Of a stretch of DNA of 64,000 nt, positions 35,329-44,377 are shown in pieces. A program made the position numbers and the translations under genes. Origin of the DNA: DATMGU01 sp035555315 (GTDB taxonomy: Bacteria; Pseudomonadota; Alphaproteobacteria; ATCC43930; CGMCC-115725); assembly GCA_035555315.1 (NCBI GenBank), contig DATMGU010000019.1, positions 1 to 64,000 of the forward strand, in the 5' to 3' direction. A model generated the notes under the pieces. The model worked only from the letters and a program-made list of their open reading frames with translations. It had not been told where the DNA came from and searched no databases. The stretch's first letter is position 1. Each line of letters starts with the position of its first letter.

Positions 35329-36264
35329 TCACGGCAGAACCGACAGCGCGTCGATCATCCGATCGAAGAACGGCCCGGCCTCGATGGTGTCGAGCACCCG
35401 GCAATTGGCCGGCCGGCGCAGCCGTCCGTTCCAATCGATGGTGGTGCGCCCGCGCTGCGACCCGGACGCGGTTTCGACCTCGACGAAGCACTCCCGGCCG
35501 CCGAACAGCTCGGGCCAGGCAAGATAGCCCACCACGCAGACATCATGCATCGGGTGCCCGTCGCCGCCGAGCCCGCCAGCGCGGGGCCGGGCCAGCATGC
35601 CGTGCACCGCCCTGCCCGTCCGGCTGCCCAGCGCCTGGAGCCGCGCCAGATGGGCCGGTTCCGCCACCGCCCGCAGGGTGAGGTGCAGGCCGATCAAGGT
35701 CACCTTGACGCCGGCGCCCAGCACGACCGCCGCCGCGTGCGGGTCGACATAGATATTGAACTCGGCGGCCGGGGTGATGTTGCCGAGGCCCAGGGCACCG
35801 CCCATGACGACGATGTGATCGATCCGGTCGGCGATGTCGGGGGCGAGGCGCAGCGCCAGGGCGATGTTGGTGAGCGGCCCCAACGCGCAGAGCGTGACAC
35901 CGCCCGTCGCGGCCGCGCGCAGCAGGGCGATCAGCGCCTCCACCGCATGACCGGCGGCGAGCCGGCCGATCGGCGGCGGCAGGCCCGAGCCGTCCAACCC
36001 ATCGGCGCCGCAGATGTACTCCGCCGTCTCCAGCGGCAGGATCATCGGCGCCGCGCAGCCGGCATAGACCGGCACGTCGCCCCGCCCGGCGAGCTCGACG
36101 ATCCGCAGCGCATTCGCCGCGGTCAGCGCCACCGGCACATTGCCGGCGACCGCGGTGATGGCGCGGACATCGAACCGGTCGGGCAGCGCCAGGGCCAGCA
36201 GGATCGCGACCGCGTCGTCCTGTCCGGGATCGGTATCGATGACGATCGTTCGGCGCTCAATCAT
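35329..36264 (-). CDS. Inosine-uridine preferring nucleoside hydrolase
   Basis: This enzyme cleaves the N-glycosidic bond of ribonucleosides for base salvage. The 311-residue product has the N-terminal calcium-binding motif IVIDTDPGQDDA at residue 6. It also has PVYAGCAAPMI, CALGPLTNIAL, VVMGGAL and a C-terminal HPMHDVCVV motif supplying further active-site residues. I chose the ATG at 36264 (MIERRTIVIDTD); an upstream ATG at 36285 adds seven residues inside a short tandem repeat. Its 3' end faces the inverted ptsN fragment. No transporter is adjacent. Confidence 0.93.
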   Translation of the reverse strand: MIERRTIVIDTDPGQDDAVAILLALALPDRFDVRAITAVAGNVPVALTAANALRIVELAGRGDVPVYAGCAAPMILPLETAEYICGADGLDGSGLPPPIGRLAAGHAVEALIALLRAAATGGVTLCALGPLTNIALALRLAPDIADRIDHIVVMGGALGLGNITPAAEFNIYVDPHAAAVVLGAGVKVTLIGLHLTLRAVAEPAHLARLQALGSRTGRAVHGMLARPRAGGLGGDGHPMHDVCVVGYLAWPELFGGRECFVEVETASGSQRGRTTIDWNGRLRRPANCRVLDTIEAGPFFDRMIDALSVLP

Positions 36265-36299
36265 CTGTTTGGCGCTCTCTGCCATCTGTTTGGCGCTCT
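36262..36299. repeat. Tandem 21-bp direct repeat at the nucleoside hydrolase start
   Basis: CATCTGTTTGGCGCTCT occurs at 36262-36278 and 36283-36299. The two units cover the possible start codons and leader of the gene. Duplication of the leader creates the ambiguous second ATG. Confidence 0.8.
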
Positions 36300-36483
36300 G
36301 CCATCGCTCAGGCCACCTGCGCGCCCCTTCGGATCATAGGGCCAAAGAACAAGATACGGATCAACGACAAATTTGCATGCGCCATGCCCTTAAGGACGAC
36401 ACCCGGGGTAACATCACTTAAAGAAAAATTAACGGCGCCACCGGTATGGTTACGGGGTCACCGTGCCTGCAGGAAAGCTCGAT

Positions 36484-36984
36484 ATGGCCATATTTTTCTC
36501 GGCGGAACGACGGCTTGTCTTGCGGTTGTTGGACTACTGGCAGAATGTTCGCGAGACGCGGCGTTGGCCCCGTTTCACCAGTATTGAGCCGACGGCCCTG
36601 GGCCCGGATTGGCTGAATTGCGCATTGCTGCGCTGGAGCGAGAGCTCCGGCTGTTTTCGCTTCACCGCCATCGGCGCGGCCCTCGATACCGGCGAAGCCT
36701 CGCTGCTCGACAAGGTCGCGGCGGAGTGTCCGCCCGACACGCTCGTCGGTTACGCGGTCGAAAGTATCGATCGCGCGCTGGCCAGGCAGGTTCCCATGAG
36801 CCTCGGCGCCGAACGACCGAGAGGCGACGAAACCATCCTCTATCGCAGCATCATTCTGCCGCTGGGCGATGAGGAGGAGACGATCGGTGGCTTTCTTCTC
36901 GGTGTGAACTGCCGTGTGCTTCAGCATGTCGAGAAAATAGTCGAATTTCCAAATCCGGATCGGCCGGGTCAGCCCGCGACATGA
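36484..36984 (+). CDS. PAS-domain (PAS_5-type) sensory protein
   Basis: The 166-residue product has the alphaproteobacterial PAS_5 layout: LLDYWQNVRETRRWPRFTSIEP, LLRWSESSGCFRFTAIGAAL, and a C-terminal beta-rich part YRSIILPLGDEEETIGGFLLGVN. Such stand-alone PAS proteins probably sense ligands or redox and are otherwise uncharacterised. I chose the ATG at 36484 with AGGAAAG 7 bp upstream; a GTG at 36463 is possible. Its stop overlaps the next gene's start by 4 bp. Confidence 0.7.
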   Translation: MAIFFSAERRLVLRLLDYWQNVRETRRWPRFTSIEPTALGPDWLNCALLRWSESSGCFRFTAIGAALDTGEASLLDKVAAECPPDTLVGYAVESIDRALARQVPMSLGAERPRGDETILYRSIILPLGDEEETIGGFLLGVNCRVLQHVEKIVEFPNPDRPGQPAT

Positions 36985-37397
36985 GCAAGCAGACCGTTCT
37001 CTCCTATGAGGTTCACATCCTGGTGCAGGGTGCCTGGCGGATCGATTCGATGTTCGACGATTTCGACCTCGCCGAACGGGCCGCCACGCAAGCCATCCAT
37101 TCCACCTTCCGGCCGCTGGCAGTCCGGGTCGTCAAGCAGGCCTTGGATCCGGTCACCAATCTGATCACCGACCGCACGGTGTTCCGCTGGTCGCGCTCCG
37201 ACGAGCAGAACCAGCGTGACGAAACGGAAACGCGCCGCCAGCCAAGCGACTATAGCCGCTCCAACCGGGCAACCCGCCCCCCGGAAAAGCCCAAGGCCGG
37301 GCCGAACTTGGCTTGGCTGAGTGCCTTGTTTTTGATCCTGGTATGCGGCGGCATCGCCGCCCTTATCGGCTTCGACTATCTGGTCAAAAGGCTCTGA
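36981..37397 (+). CDS. Hypothetical protein with C-terminal membrane anchor
   Basis: The 138-residue product (MSKQTVLSYEVHILVQG) is a soluble N-terminal domain (about 70 residues), a charged low-complexity linker (DEQNQRDETETRRQPS) and one C-terminal transmembrane helix (WLSALFLILVCGGIAALIGFDYL). The ATG overlaps the PAS gene stop (ATGA), so the two are co-expressed. The family is not recognised. The partnership suggests a membrane-tethered accessory to the PAS protein. Confidence 0.7.
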   Translation: MSKQTVLSYEVHILVQGAWRIDSMFDDFDLAERAATQAIHSTFRPLAVRVVKQALDPVTNLITDRTVFRWSRSDEQNQRDETETRRQPSDYSRSNRATRPPEKPKAGPNLAWLSALFLILVCGGIAALIGFDYLVKRL

Positions 37398-37512
37398 CGC
37401 TTGTCGCCGCTGCGTCAAAGTTGTGTTGCACCGCCGAAAACGGAACCACTGGGCCAATGATCGTTCCTCTTAGCACCAGCGTTAAGCGCGCTTTTGGTGA
37501 GAAGGGATCTGC

Positions 37513-38121
37513 ATGCGCAATGGTTTGGTCACCATCATCGGCGCGGCGGCGCTGGCCGGCTGCACCATCATCATCACGAGCAATCCCCAACGAACCGCGA
37601 CCGAGGAACTCCTGATTTCCAAGGCCGCCGAGCAGGCGACCGACAATCTCAAACTGGATTTCCCGGCCGGCACGCAGATCTTCGTCGATACGACCAACTT
37701 CGACGGGTATGACAGCAAATACGCCATCGGCACCATCCGCGATCACCTGATGCGCCAGGGTGCCCATCTGGTCGACGCCAAGGGCGATGCCAAAATGGTG
37801 CTGGAAATCCGCTCCGGCGCCTTGTCGATCGACGAGACCACGCATCTATGGGGCATTCCCGGCTTCACCGTGCCGGTTCCCCTGACCGGCAACGTCAATT
37901 TCCCGGAGATCGCCCTCTACAAGAAAACCGTCCGGGCCGGCGTCGCCAAATTCGCCGCGACCGGCTACGACCCGCGGACCGGTGCGCTTATCTCGACGAC
38001 CGACCCGCAATTCGGCTTTTCGCAGAAGACCAGGAAGATCGTGCTGCTGATCTTCTCGTCATCGACCAACGACACCGTGCCGCCCGGAGCCCCGATCGAC
38101 GGCGCATCGGACGCCGATTAA
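37513..38121 (+). CDS. Putative outer-membrane lipoprotein of unknown function
   Basis: The 202-residue product has a lipoprotein signal peptide with lipobox LAGC (cysteine about residue 17) after a hydrophobic core, so it is predicted to be lipidated. The mature part contains AAEQATDNLKLDFPAGTQIFVD, ALSIDETTHLWGIPGF and FPEIALYKKTVRAGVAKFAATGYDPRTG. I recall comparable envelope proteins of unknown function. It has a GAGAAGGG stretch upstream. It follows the PAS/anchor pair after 115 bp and is convergent with the LysR gene. Confidence 0.75.
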   Translation: MRNGLVTIIGAAALAGCTIIITSNPQRTATEELLISKAAEQATDNLKLDFPAGTQIFVDTTNFDGYDSKYAIGTIRDHLMRQGAHLVDAKGDAKMVLEIRSGALSIDETTHLWGIPGFTVPVPLTGNVNFPEIALYKKTVRAGVAKFAATGYDPRTGALISTTDPQFGFSQKTRKIVLLIFSSSTNDTVPPGAPIDGASDAD

Positions 38122-38131
38122 GGCAGGGTGC

Positions 38132-39046
38132 TTACACGGTCGCCCAGGGCACTTTCGAAAAGCGCTGGCTGAGAAAATCCATCAAGACCTGCACGCGCGC
38201 CGGGCGCATGGCGCTCGGCGGCGTGACCAGATGCAGGTTGATCGGCGGCGGTATCCAATCGGTCATCACCGCCTCCAGACGCCCTTCGGCGATGTCGCGC
38301 CAGACCAGAAACTCGGGCTGCAGGGCCACACCCAGGCCGGCGAACAGGGCGGGCTGCAGCACGTCGGCGTTGTTGGCGCGCAGCGGACCCGGCACGGTGA
38401 CGGTGAATTCACCGTGCCGCTCATGGGTAAAGCGCCAGACATCGCGCAGCCGGGAATAGGTGTAGAAGAGCCCGGTATGGGCCGCGAGATCCTGCGGGTG
38501 CCGCGGCCGGCCATGCCGGTCGAAATAGGCCGGCGCACCGACCAGCAGAATCCGCACGGTACACAGACGCCGCACCAGCAGGGTCGAATCCGCCAGCAAG
38601 GCGATCCGCAAGGCCAGGTCGAACCCTTCGCCGATCAGTTCGACGACCTGGTCGTTGAGGCTGAGCTCGATCGAGACCTCGGGATAGCGGGCGAAGAACT
38701 CGGGCAGCGCCGGCGCCAGATGCGCGATCCCGAAGGACATCGGCGCCGCCATCCGGACGAGGCCTCGGGGCGTCGAGGATTGCGCCGTGGCCTCGGCCTC
38801 GACCGCTTCGCCCTCCGCCAGGATACGGGTGGCGCGTTCCAGCGAGGCGCGACCGCTCTCGCTCAACGACATGCGCCGCGACGTCCGGTGAAACAAGGTC
38901 GTGCCGAGCTTCGCCTCCAGCCGGCTCACGGCCTTGGATACGGTGGCCTTCGACAAGCCAAGTTCCGCCGCGGCGCGGGCGAAGGAGCCGACCTCGGCCA
39001 CCTTCGCGAAGACCGCCCAAGCTTCGAAATCCGGAAGTCTCATCAT
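38132..39046 (-). CDS. LysR-family transcriptional regulator
   Basis: The 304-residue protein has an N-terminal helix-turn-helix (FAKVAEVGSFARAAAELGLSKATVSKAVSRLEAKLGTTLFHRTSR) and a C-terminal effector domain. It is divergent from the pirin/wrbA pair, the usual LysR arrangement, and a CGATAA-N9-TTATCG palindrome lies between them. It probably controls quinone or redox stress genes, the inferred role of pirin and WrbA. Confidence 0.93.
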   Translation of the reverse strand: MMRLPDFEAWAVFAKVAEVGSFARAAAELGLSKATVSKAVSRLEAKLGTTLFHRTSRRMSLSESGRASLERATRILAEGEAVEAEATAQSSTPRGLVRMAAPMSFGIAHLAPALPEFFARYPEVSIELSLNDQVVELIGEGFDLALRIALLADSTLLVRRLCTVRILLVGAPAYFDRHGRPRHPQDLAAHTGLFYTYSRLRDVWRFTHERHGEFTVTVPGPLRANNADVLQPALFAGLGVALQPEFLVWRDIAEGRLEAVMTDWIPPPINLHLVTPPSAMRPARVQVLMDFLSQRFSKVPWATV

Positions 39047-39095
39047 AGCAAATCTAGAAACAGTTGATTTCCATCATTTCTATTTCAGATTGCCT

Positions 39096-39116
39096 CGATA
39101 AGCTCGATCTTTATCG
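39096..39116. promoter_or_regulatory. Palindrome in the LysR/pirin divergent region
   Basis: CGATAA-N9-TTATCG is a perfect 6-bp inverted repeat with a centre matching a LysR T-N11-A box. It lies 38 bp upstream of the pirin ATG and 50 bp upstream of the LysR start. It is a likely LysR site. Confidence 0.45.
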
Positions 39117-39154
39117 TGAAGCGGCCAGCTCAATGGTCGCAAAGGAGATCGATC

Positions 39155-39853
39155 ATGATCGAACGCAGACCCTTCGACAGCCTCGGCGGCGAGAACCACG
39201 GTTGGCTCAACGCCAAGCATCACTTTTCCTTCGCGGGATATCACGATCCCAAACGGATGGGCTGGGGCGCGCTCCGGGTGTGGAACGACGACATCATCGC
39301 GGCGGATAGCGGCTTTCCGCCTCACCCTCATGCGGACATGGAGATCATCACCTATGTCCGCGAAGGGGCGATCACCCATCAGGACAATATGGGCAACAAG
39401 GGCCGCACCGAGGCGGGCGACGTCCAGGTGATGAGCGCCGGCACCGGCATCCGTCACTCGGAATACAACCTTGAGTCCGAGGAGACGCGCATCTTCCAGA
39501 TCTGGATCCTGCCCAATCAGCGGGGTGCCGGGCCGTCATGGGGTGCCAAGCCCTTTCCCAAGGGCGAGCGGTCCGGCCGGTTCGTGGCGCTGGCCAGCGG
39601 CTTCGATGCCGATGGCGATGCGCTGCCGATCCGCACCGATGCCCGCGTGCTGGGGGCGACGCTGAAGGCCGGCGAGACGGCGGAATATGCGCTGGGCGCG
39701 GACCGGCACGGCTATCTGGTCCCGGCCAAAGGCGTGGTCGAGGTCAATGGCGTCACACTGAACGCGCGCGACGGTGCCGCGGCTCACGACGAGCCGGTGC
39801 TGCGGGTGACCGCCCTCGAAGACGCCGAGATCGTTCTGGTCGACGCCGCCTGA
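39155..39853 (+). CDS. Pirin-family (YhaK-type) bicupin protein
   Basis: The 232-residue product has the pirin/YhaK bicupin with metal-binding residues in FPPHPHADMEIITYV and HSEYNLESEETRIFQIWI. Some members have quercetin 2,3-dioxygenase activity; others are redox sensors. I chose the ATG at 39155 because AAAGGAG lies 6 bp upstream. It is followed by wrbA after 47 bp and probably controlled by the divergent LysR. Confidence 0.93.
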   Translation: MIERRPFDSLGGENHGWLNAKHHFSFAGYHDPKRMGWGALRVWNDDIIAADSGFPPHPHADMEIITYVREGAITHQDNMGNKGRTEAGDVQVMSAGTGIRHSEYNLESEETRIFQIWILPNQRGAGPSWGAKPFPKGERSGRFVALASGFDADGDALPIRTDARVLGATLKAGETAEYALGADRHGYLVPAKGVVEVNGVTLNARDGAAAHDEPVLRVTALEDAEIVLVDAA

Positions 39854-39900
39854 CCTGGGCCTGCGTTTATCCAAGATCCTGCGACACTATGGAGGTTTGA

Positions 39901-40500
39901 ATGGCCAAAGTTCTGGTTCTCTACTATTCCGCCTATGGTCACATCGAGACGATGGCCGGCGCGGTCGCCGAGGGCGCCCGTGAAGCCGGCGCCACGGTCG
40001 ACATCAAGCAGGTGCCCGAGCTGGTGCCCGCCGAGGTCGCCAAATCCTCGCATTTCAAGATCGACCAGGCGGCTCCCGTCGCCACGGTCGCCGACCTGGA
40101 ACACTACGACGCGATCATCGTCGGCACCGGTACCCGGTATGGCCGGATGTCCTCGCAGATGGCGAATTTCCTCGACCAGACCGGCGGGTTATGGATGCGC
40201 GGCGCCCTCAACGGCAAGGTCGGCGCCGCCTTCAGCTCCACCGCCAGCCAGCATGGCGGCCAGGAGACGACGTTGTTCTCGATCCTGACCAACCTTATGC
40301 ATCTCGGCCTGATCACCGTGGGCCTGCCCTATAGCTTTCAGGGGCAATTGACGCTGAGCGAGATCACCGGCGGGTCGCCCTACGGGGCGACGACCATCGC
40401 GGCGGGCGACGGCTCGCGGCAGCCGAGCGAGAACGAGTTGGCCGGGGCACGCTTCCAGGGCCGCCACGTCGCGGAGATCGCCAAGAAGCTGTTCGGCTGA
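39901..40500 (+). CDS. wrbA: NAD(P)H:quinone oxidoreductase WrbA
   Basis: This flavodoxin-like FMN enzyme reduces quinones by two electrons, preventing semiquinone formation. The 199-residue product shows VLYYSAYGHIETMAGAVAEGA (FMN phosphate loop), VGTGTRYGRMSSQMANFLDQTGG, GAAFSSTASQHGGQETT and PYGATTIAAGDGSRQPSENEL. The ribosome-binding site GGAGG lies 6 bp before the ATG. It follows pirin with the LysR upstream, consistent with an oxidative/quinone stress unit. Confidence 0.97.
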   Translation: MAKVLVLYYSAYGHIETMAGAVAEGAREAGATVDIKQVPELVPAEVAKSSHFKIDQAAPVATVADLEHYDAIIVGTGTRYGRMSSQMANFLDQTGGLWMRGALNGKVGAAFSSTASQHGGQETTLFSILTNLMHLGLITVGLPYSFQGQLTLSEITGGSPYGATTIAAGDGSRQPSENELAGARFQGRHVAEIAKKLFG

Positions 40501-40542
40501 ACCAGACCACTATCCGACCAACCGCGCCGCCGGCCGAGGCCC

Positions 40543-41235
40543 TCAAGGGGCCGGAGCCGGCGGGGCGAAGGCCAGGATTTGACCGGTATAGGTCTCGACC
40601 ACCTCGCTGAACGGGGTGTTCGCGCGGGTCAGCAGAACAGCGCGATGCTGCAAGACCTGGTCGGGCACCGCGAGCGCGCCGCCGGCCGGCGCCGGTAGCC
40701 CACTCTCGATCTCCCAATTGGCGGGCAGCGGATGCCATAGCAGATCGGCGGACAGCAGCTCGCGATGAAAATCGAGGGAGAGGACGGCGCGGCCAAACGG
40801 CGTCTCGGTCTCGGTCAACAGCCGGTTCATTTCCGGCGTCAGCCGCGCCGGAACGTACCAATTATCCGCTTCGCTCAGCACCTTGTCGCCGCAGATCAGC
40901 CGTACCCGCCGATAGACCAAGGGCTCATCCGGCCCCACCGCCAGACGCTTGCGTTGCTCGGCCGTCGCGGGCTTGTCGACGGCGCGATCCAGCTTCGCCG
41001 TGATCTTGGCCTCGTCCGCCAAATGATGCGCACCGCACCATCGTTCGAGCGTGAGGGTGGCGCTGGGATGGCTGAGCAGATCGGCGTTGAAGGTCTGCAG
41101 CAGCGCCAGTGCTTCCAGCCGGGCGAGCGGCGTGTCCGGCCAGCCCGGCAGCTCGGCCGCGATGGCCATGTTCATGGTCGCCAAGGAGAACGCGGCCAGC
41201 ACCGAACCGAGCAGACCGACACGCGTACCAAACAT
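40543..41235 (-). CDS. Exported protein resembling the chorismate-lyase fold
   Basis: The 230-residue product begins with a signal peptide (hydrophobic GLLGSVLAAFSLATMNMAIAA, cleavage near residue 27). The mature part is reminiscent of UbiC-like proteins: LARLEALALLQTFNADLLSHP, YRRVRLICGDKVLSEADNWYVPARL and TPFGRAVLSL. It is probably periplasmic and not a ubiquinone-pathway enzyme (UbiC is cytoplasmic). Substrate and activity are unknown. It is convergent with wrbA and divergent from the polyol operon. Confidence 0.6.
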   Translation of the reverse strand: MFGTRVGLLGSVLAAFSLATMNMAIAAELPGWPDTPLARLEALALLQTFNADLLSHPSATLTLERWCGAHHLADEAKITAKLDRAVDKPATAEQRKRLAVGPDEPLVYRRVRLICGDKVLSEADNWYVPARLTPEMNRLLTETETPFGRAVLSLDFHRELLSADLLWHPLPANWEIESGLPAPAGGALAVPDQVLQHRAVLLTRANTPFSEVVETYTGQILAFAPPAPAP

Positions 41236-41378
41236 TACCTCATCCCCCTGGCTTTCTTTGTGGCGCCAACGTGCTATGAAGCTTACCGAAGCATGTCGAC
41301 GAAAGTCATGACATTCGGCGATGGTCGATCTGAACCGCGCCGCCGCGCCGTGCCCGTCCTGCCACGGCGTTCTCCCTC

Positions 41379-41410
41379 ACCCGACCACCAGCTTTTACCC
41401 GATCACCAGC
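41379..41410. repeat. 18-bp-period direct repeat upstream of the polyol operon
   Basis: ACCCGACCACCAGC (41379-41392) recurs as ACCCGATCACCAGC (41397-41410), one mismatch in 14. It lies 32 to 63 bp upstream of the polyol dehydrogenase start, so it may be an operator for a polyol regulator, or chance. Confidence 0.4.
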
Positions 41411-41441
41411 CGATGCGTAATCAACACGGAGCTTGAGACCC

Positions 41442-42923
41442 TTGGATAAAGTGGAACTCAACCGCGGCGCCCTCTCCCACCTAAGACCGCCGATCCACGC
41501 ACCCAGCTTCGATCCCGCCGGCGTCTCCCCCGGTATCGTGCATCTGGGATTGGGCGGCTTTCACCGCGCCCATATGGCGCGCTATACGCACAATCTGATG
41601 GAGCGGCGGGCCGATAGTCTGCACTGGGGCATCATCGGCGCGGGCATCCTGCCGGTCGACCGGAAGATGTATGACGCGCTGGCACCGCAGGATGGGCTCT
41701 ATACGTTGGTGGAGCGGAGCTTCGACGACGAGACCGTCACCATCATCGGGTCCCTCGCCAAGGTGGTTTTCGCCGGCGAGAGCACGGCCGGATTGCTGGA
41801 AGATATCGATCAGCCGGGGATCAAGATCGTCAGCCTCACGGTGACCGAGAACGGCTACTGCCTGAACCCGTCGACCAAGGAGCTCGATTTCGAGCATCGC
41901 CTGATCAAGCAGGACCTGGCCGAGCCAAACCGGCCGCGCAGCGCCATCGGCATCATCGTCGAGGCCTATCGGCGGCGCAGGACGGCTGGCCAGCCCGCCT
42001 TCACCGCTCTCAGCTGCGATAATATCCAGCATAACGGCAACGTGCTGCGCGCCGCGGTGTTGACCCTGGCCCGGCGGCGCGACGCGGCGTTGGCCGATTG
42101 GATCGAGGCGCATGCCAGCTTCCCCAATACCATGGTGGATCGGATCACCCCCGTCACGGCGGCGGCCGACACGGCCGCCCTCGCCGAGCGTTACGGCATC
42201 GTCGACCGCTGGCCGGTCTTCGCCGAGACCTTCACGCAATGGGTGATCGAGGATCGTTTCGTCCAGGGGCGCCCGGCCTGGGAAACGGTGGGGGCGCAGT
42301 TCGTGCCCGATGTGGCACCCTACGAGTTCATGAAGCTGCGCCTGCTGAACGCCAGCCATCTTGCGGTTTCCGGCATGGGGCGGCTGGCCGGCTACACGAC
42401 CATCGACGAGGCCATGGCGAACCCCAGGTTCAAGGCCTATATGGCGGCGTTGATGGACCGCGAGACGGGCCCGACCCTGCTGCCCGTGCCGGGCATCGAT
42501 CTCGCCGCCTATAAGACCACGCTGATCGAGCGGTTCGCCAACCCGGCGATCAAGGATACGGTCGAGCGGGTCAATACCGATGCGCCACTCAACATCCTGG
42601 TCGATCCGATTCGCGACCGGTTGAAATCCGGCGGCGGCATCGATCTGCTGGCCCTGGCATTGGCCGCCTGGCTACGCCGGGTGCGCGGCGAGGACGAGCA
42701 GGGGCAACCGATCGATATACGGCATCCGAGCGCCGCCCTGCTGCGCGAACGCGCGATCGCCGGCGGTGCCGATCCAACACCGCTGCTGAGCATCACGCCG
42801 CTGTTCGGCGAGCTTGGCGCCGACGCGCGGTTGGTGTCGGCGGTGGGCAAATGGCTCGCGTCACTTTATGAGGTTGGCAGCCTCGCCACCCTCGATCACG
42901 CCGCCGCGACGCTCGGCTTCTAG
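41442..42923 (+). CDS. mtlK: Mannitol dehydrogenase family protein (polyol dehydrogenase)
   Basis: This long-chain mannitol 2-dehydrogenase family enzyme oxidises a hexitol such as mannitol or D-arabitol with NAD+. The 493-residue product has the dinucleotide-binding HLGLGGFHRAHMA and the catalytic Lys/Asn/His region KLRLLNASHLAVSGMG. It heads the polyol operon with smoE/F/G/K and xylB homologs. A non-ATG start is likely: the TTG at 41442 has GGAG about 10 bp upstream, better than the TTG at 41433. The next gene follows after 112 bp. Confidence 0.93.
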   Translation: MDKVELNRGALSHLRPPIHAPSFDPAGVSPGIVHLGLGGFHRAHMARYTHNLMERRADSLHWGIIGAGILPVDRKMYDALAPQDGLYTLVERSFDDETVTIIGSLAKVVFAGESTAGLLEDIDQPGIKIVSLTVTENGYCLNPSTKELDFEHRLIKQDLAEPNRPRSAIGIIVEAYRRRRTAGQPAFTALSCDNIQHNGNVLRAAVLTLARRRDAALADWIEAHASFPNTMVDRITPVTAAADTAALAERYGIVDRWPVFAETFTQWVIEDRFVQGRPAWETVGAQFVPDVAPYEFMKLRLLNASHLAVSGMGRLAGYTTIDEAMANPRFKAYMAALMDRETGPTLLPVPGIDLAAYKTTLIERFANPAIKDTVERVNTDAPLNILVDPIRDRLKSGGGIDLLALALAAWLRRVRGEDEQGQPIDIRHPSAALLRERAIAGGADPTPLLSITPLFGELGADARLVSAVGKWLASLYEVGSLATLDHAAATLGF

Positions 42924-43035
42924 GGAAAGGTCAAAAAAATCAAAGGTTGACAGTCTTTTCCAGAATGGCACGAATCAGCAAACTCGGACGTTAGCGCAAA
43001 TCGTAACCGGGCATAATCAGAGGGGAAACGCTTCT

Positions 43036-44361
43036 ATGTTCAACTTTCACCGTGGCGCCATCGTCGCCGCTGGAATGGTCGGAGCCCTGGCTTCGGGTAC
43101 AGCGGCCCAGGCCGACACCACCCTCACCATCGCGACCGTGAACAACGGCGATATGGTGGTGATGCAGAAACTCTCCACCGCCTTCGAGAAGCAGCATCCG
43201 GATATTCACCTGCGCTGGGTGGTGCTGGAGGAAAACGTGCTGCGCCAGCGCGTCACCACCGACATCGCCACCAAGGCCGGCCAGTTCGACATCATGACCA
43301 TCGGCAATTACGAAGTGCCGATCTGGGCCAAACAGGGTTGGCTCACCCCCTACGACAATCTGCCGGCCGATTACGCGGTCGACGACCTGCTGAAGCCGGT
43401 GCGCGAGGCGCTGACCTATGACGGCAAGCTCTATGGCCTGCCGTTCTATGCCGAAAGCGCCATGACCTATTATCGAACCGACCTGTTCGATAAGGCCGGC
43501 CTCAAGATGCCGGCGGCGCCCACCTACGGCCAAATCCGCGAATTCGCGGACAAGATCACCGACAAATCGAACCAGATCTACGGCATGTGCCTGCGCGGCA
43601 AGCCCGGCTGGGGCGAGAACATGGCCTTTGTGACGGCGTTGGTGAACGCGTTCGGCGGCCAATGGTTCGATAGCGCCTGGAAGACCAAGATCGATACGCC
43701 GGAATGGAAGAAGGCGATCACCTATTACAGCGACATCATGAAGACCGACGGGCCGCCGGGCGCCTCCTCCAACGGGTTCAACGAGAACCTGGCGCTGTTC
43801 TCCACCGGCCATTGCGGCATGTGGATCGACGCCACGGTCGCCGGCGGCTTGCTGTTCGACAAGAAGCAATCGCAGGTCGCCGACAAGGTCGGTTTCGCGC
43901 AGATCCCGACCGGCGACTTCGCCGCGGCGCCGACCTGGCTGTGGAGCTGGAACCTGGGCATTCCGCAATCCTCCAAGAACAAGGAAGCGGCGAAACTCTT
44001 CACCACCTGGGCAACCTCGAAGGAATACATCGCCCTGGTCGCGAAGGAGAATGGCTGGGTAGCGGTACCGCCGGGCACGCGCGTCTCCACCTATGCGAAC
44101 CCCGAATACAAGAAGGCGGCCCCCTTCGGCGATTTCGTGCGGACCGCCATCGAGCAGGCTAGGCCGAACGCGCCGACCCGCGATCCGCGTCCCTATCAGG
44201 GTGCCCAGTTCGTGGCGATCCCCGAATTCCAGGGTATCGGCACCCAGGTCGGACAGACCATCGCCGGGACGCTGACCGGGCAAGCGACACCCGATCAGGC
44301 GCTGAAGACCGCTCAAGCGGCGACGGACCGCACGATGCACCAAGCCGGCTATCCGAAGTAA
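43036..44361 (+). CDS. smoE: Sorbitol/mannitol ABC transporter periplasmic binding protein
   Basis: This is an extracellular family-1 solute-binding protein of 441 residues. It has a Sec signal peptide (cleavage near AAQA-DTT) and SmoE-like sequence TLTIATVNNGDMVVMQKLSTAFE, IYGMCLRGKPGWGENMAF and LWSWNLGIPQSSKNKEAA. It lies between the polyol dehydrogenase and the smoF-like permease. A perfect TTGACA (42947-42952) in the 112-bp gap upstream may be a promoter -35 element, although the -10 is weak. Confidence 0.93.
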   Translation: MFNFHRGAIVAAGMVGALASGTAAQADTTLTIATVNNGDMVVMQKLSTAFEKQHPDIHLRWVVLEENVLRQRVTTDIATKAGQFDIMTIGNYEVPIWAKQGWLTPYDNLPADYAVDDLLKPVREALTYDGKLYGLPFYAESAMTYYRTDLFDKAGLKMPAAPTYGQIREFADKITDKSNQIYGMCLRGKPGWGENMAFVTALVNAFGGQWFDSAWKTKIDTPEWKKAITYYSDIMKTDGPPGASSNGFNENLALFSTGHCGMWIDATVAGGLLFDKKQSQVADKVGFAQIPTGDFAAAPTWLWSWNLGIPQSSKNKEAAKLFTTWATSKEYIALVAKENGWVAVPPGTRVSTYANPEYKKAAPFGDFVRTAIEQARPNAPTRDPRPYQGAQFVAIPEFQGIGTQVGQTIAGTLTGQATPDQALKTAQAATDRTMHQAGYPK

Positions 44362-44377
44362 GCGCCGGACGAAGCAA

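Noticed and set aside
42947..42976. Perfect TTGACA box upstream of the polyol binding-protein gene
   Set aside because: No good -10 at 16-18 bp; it is kept as a note and not a called promoter.
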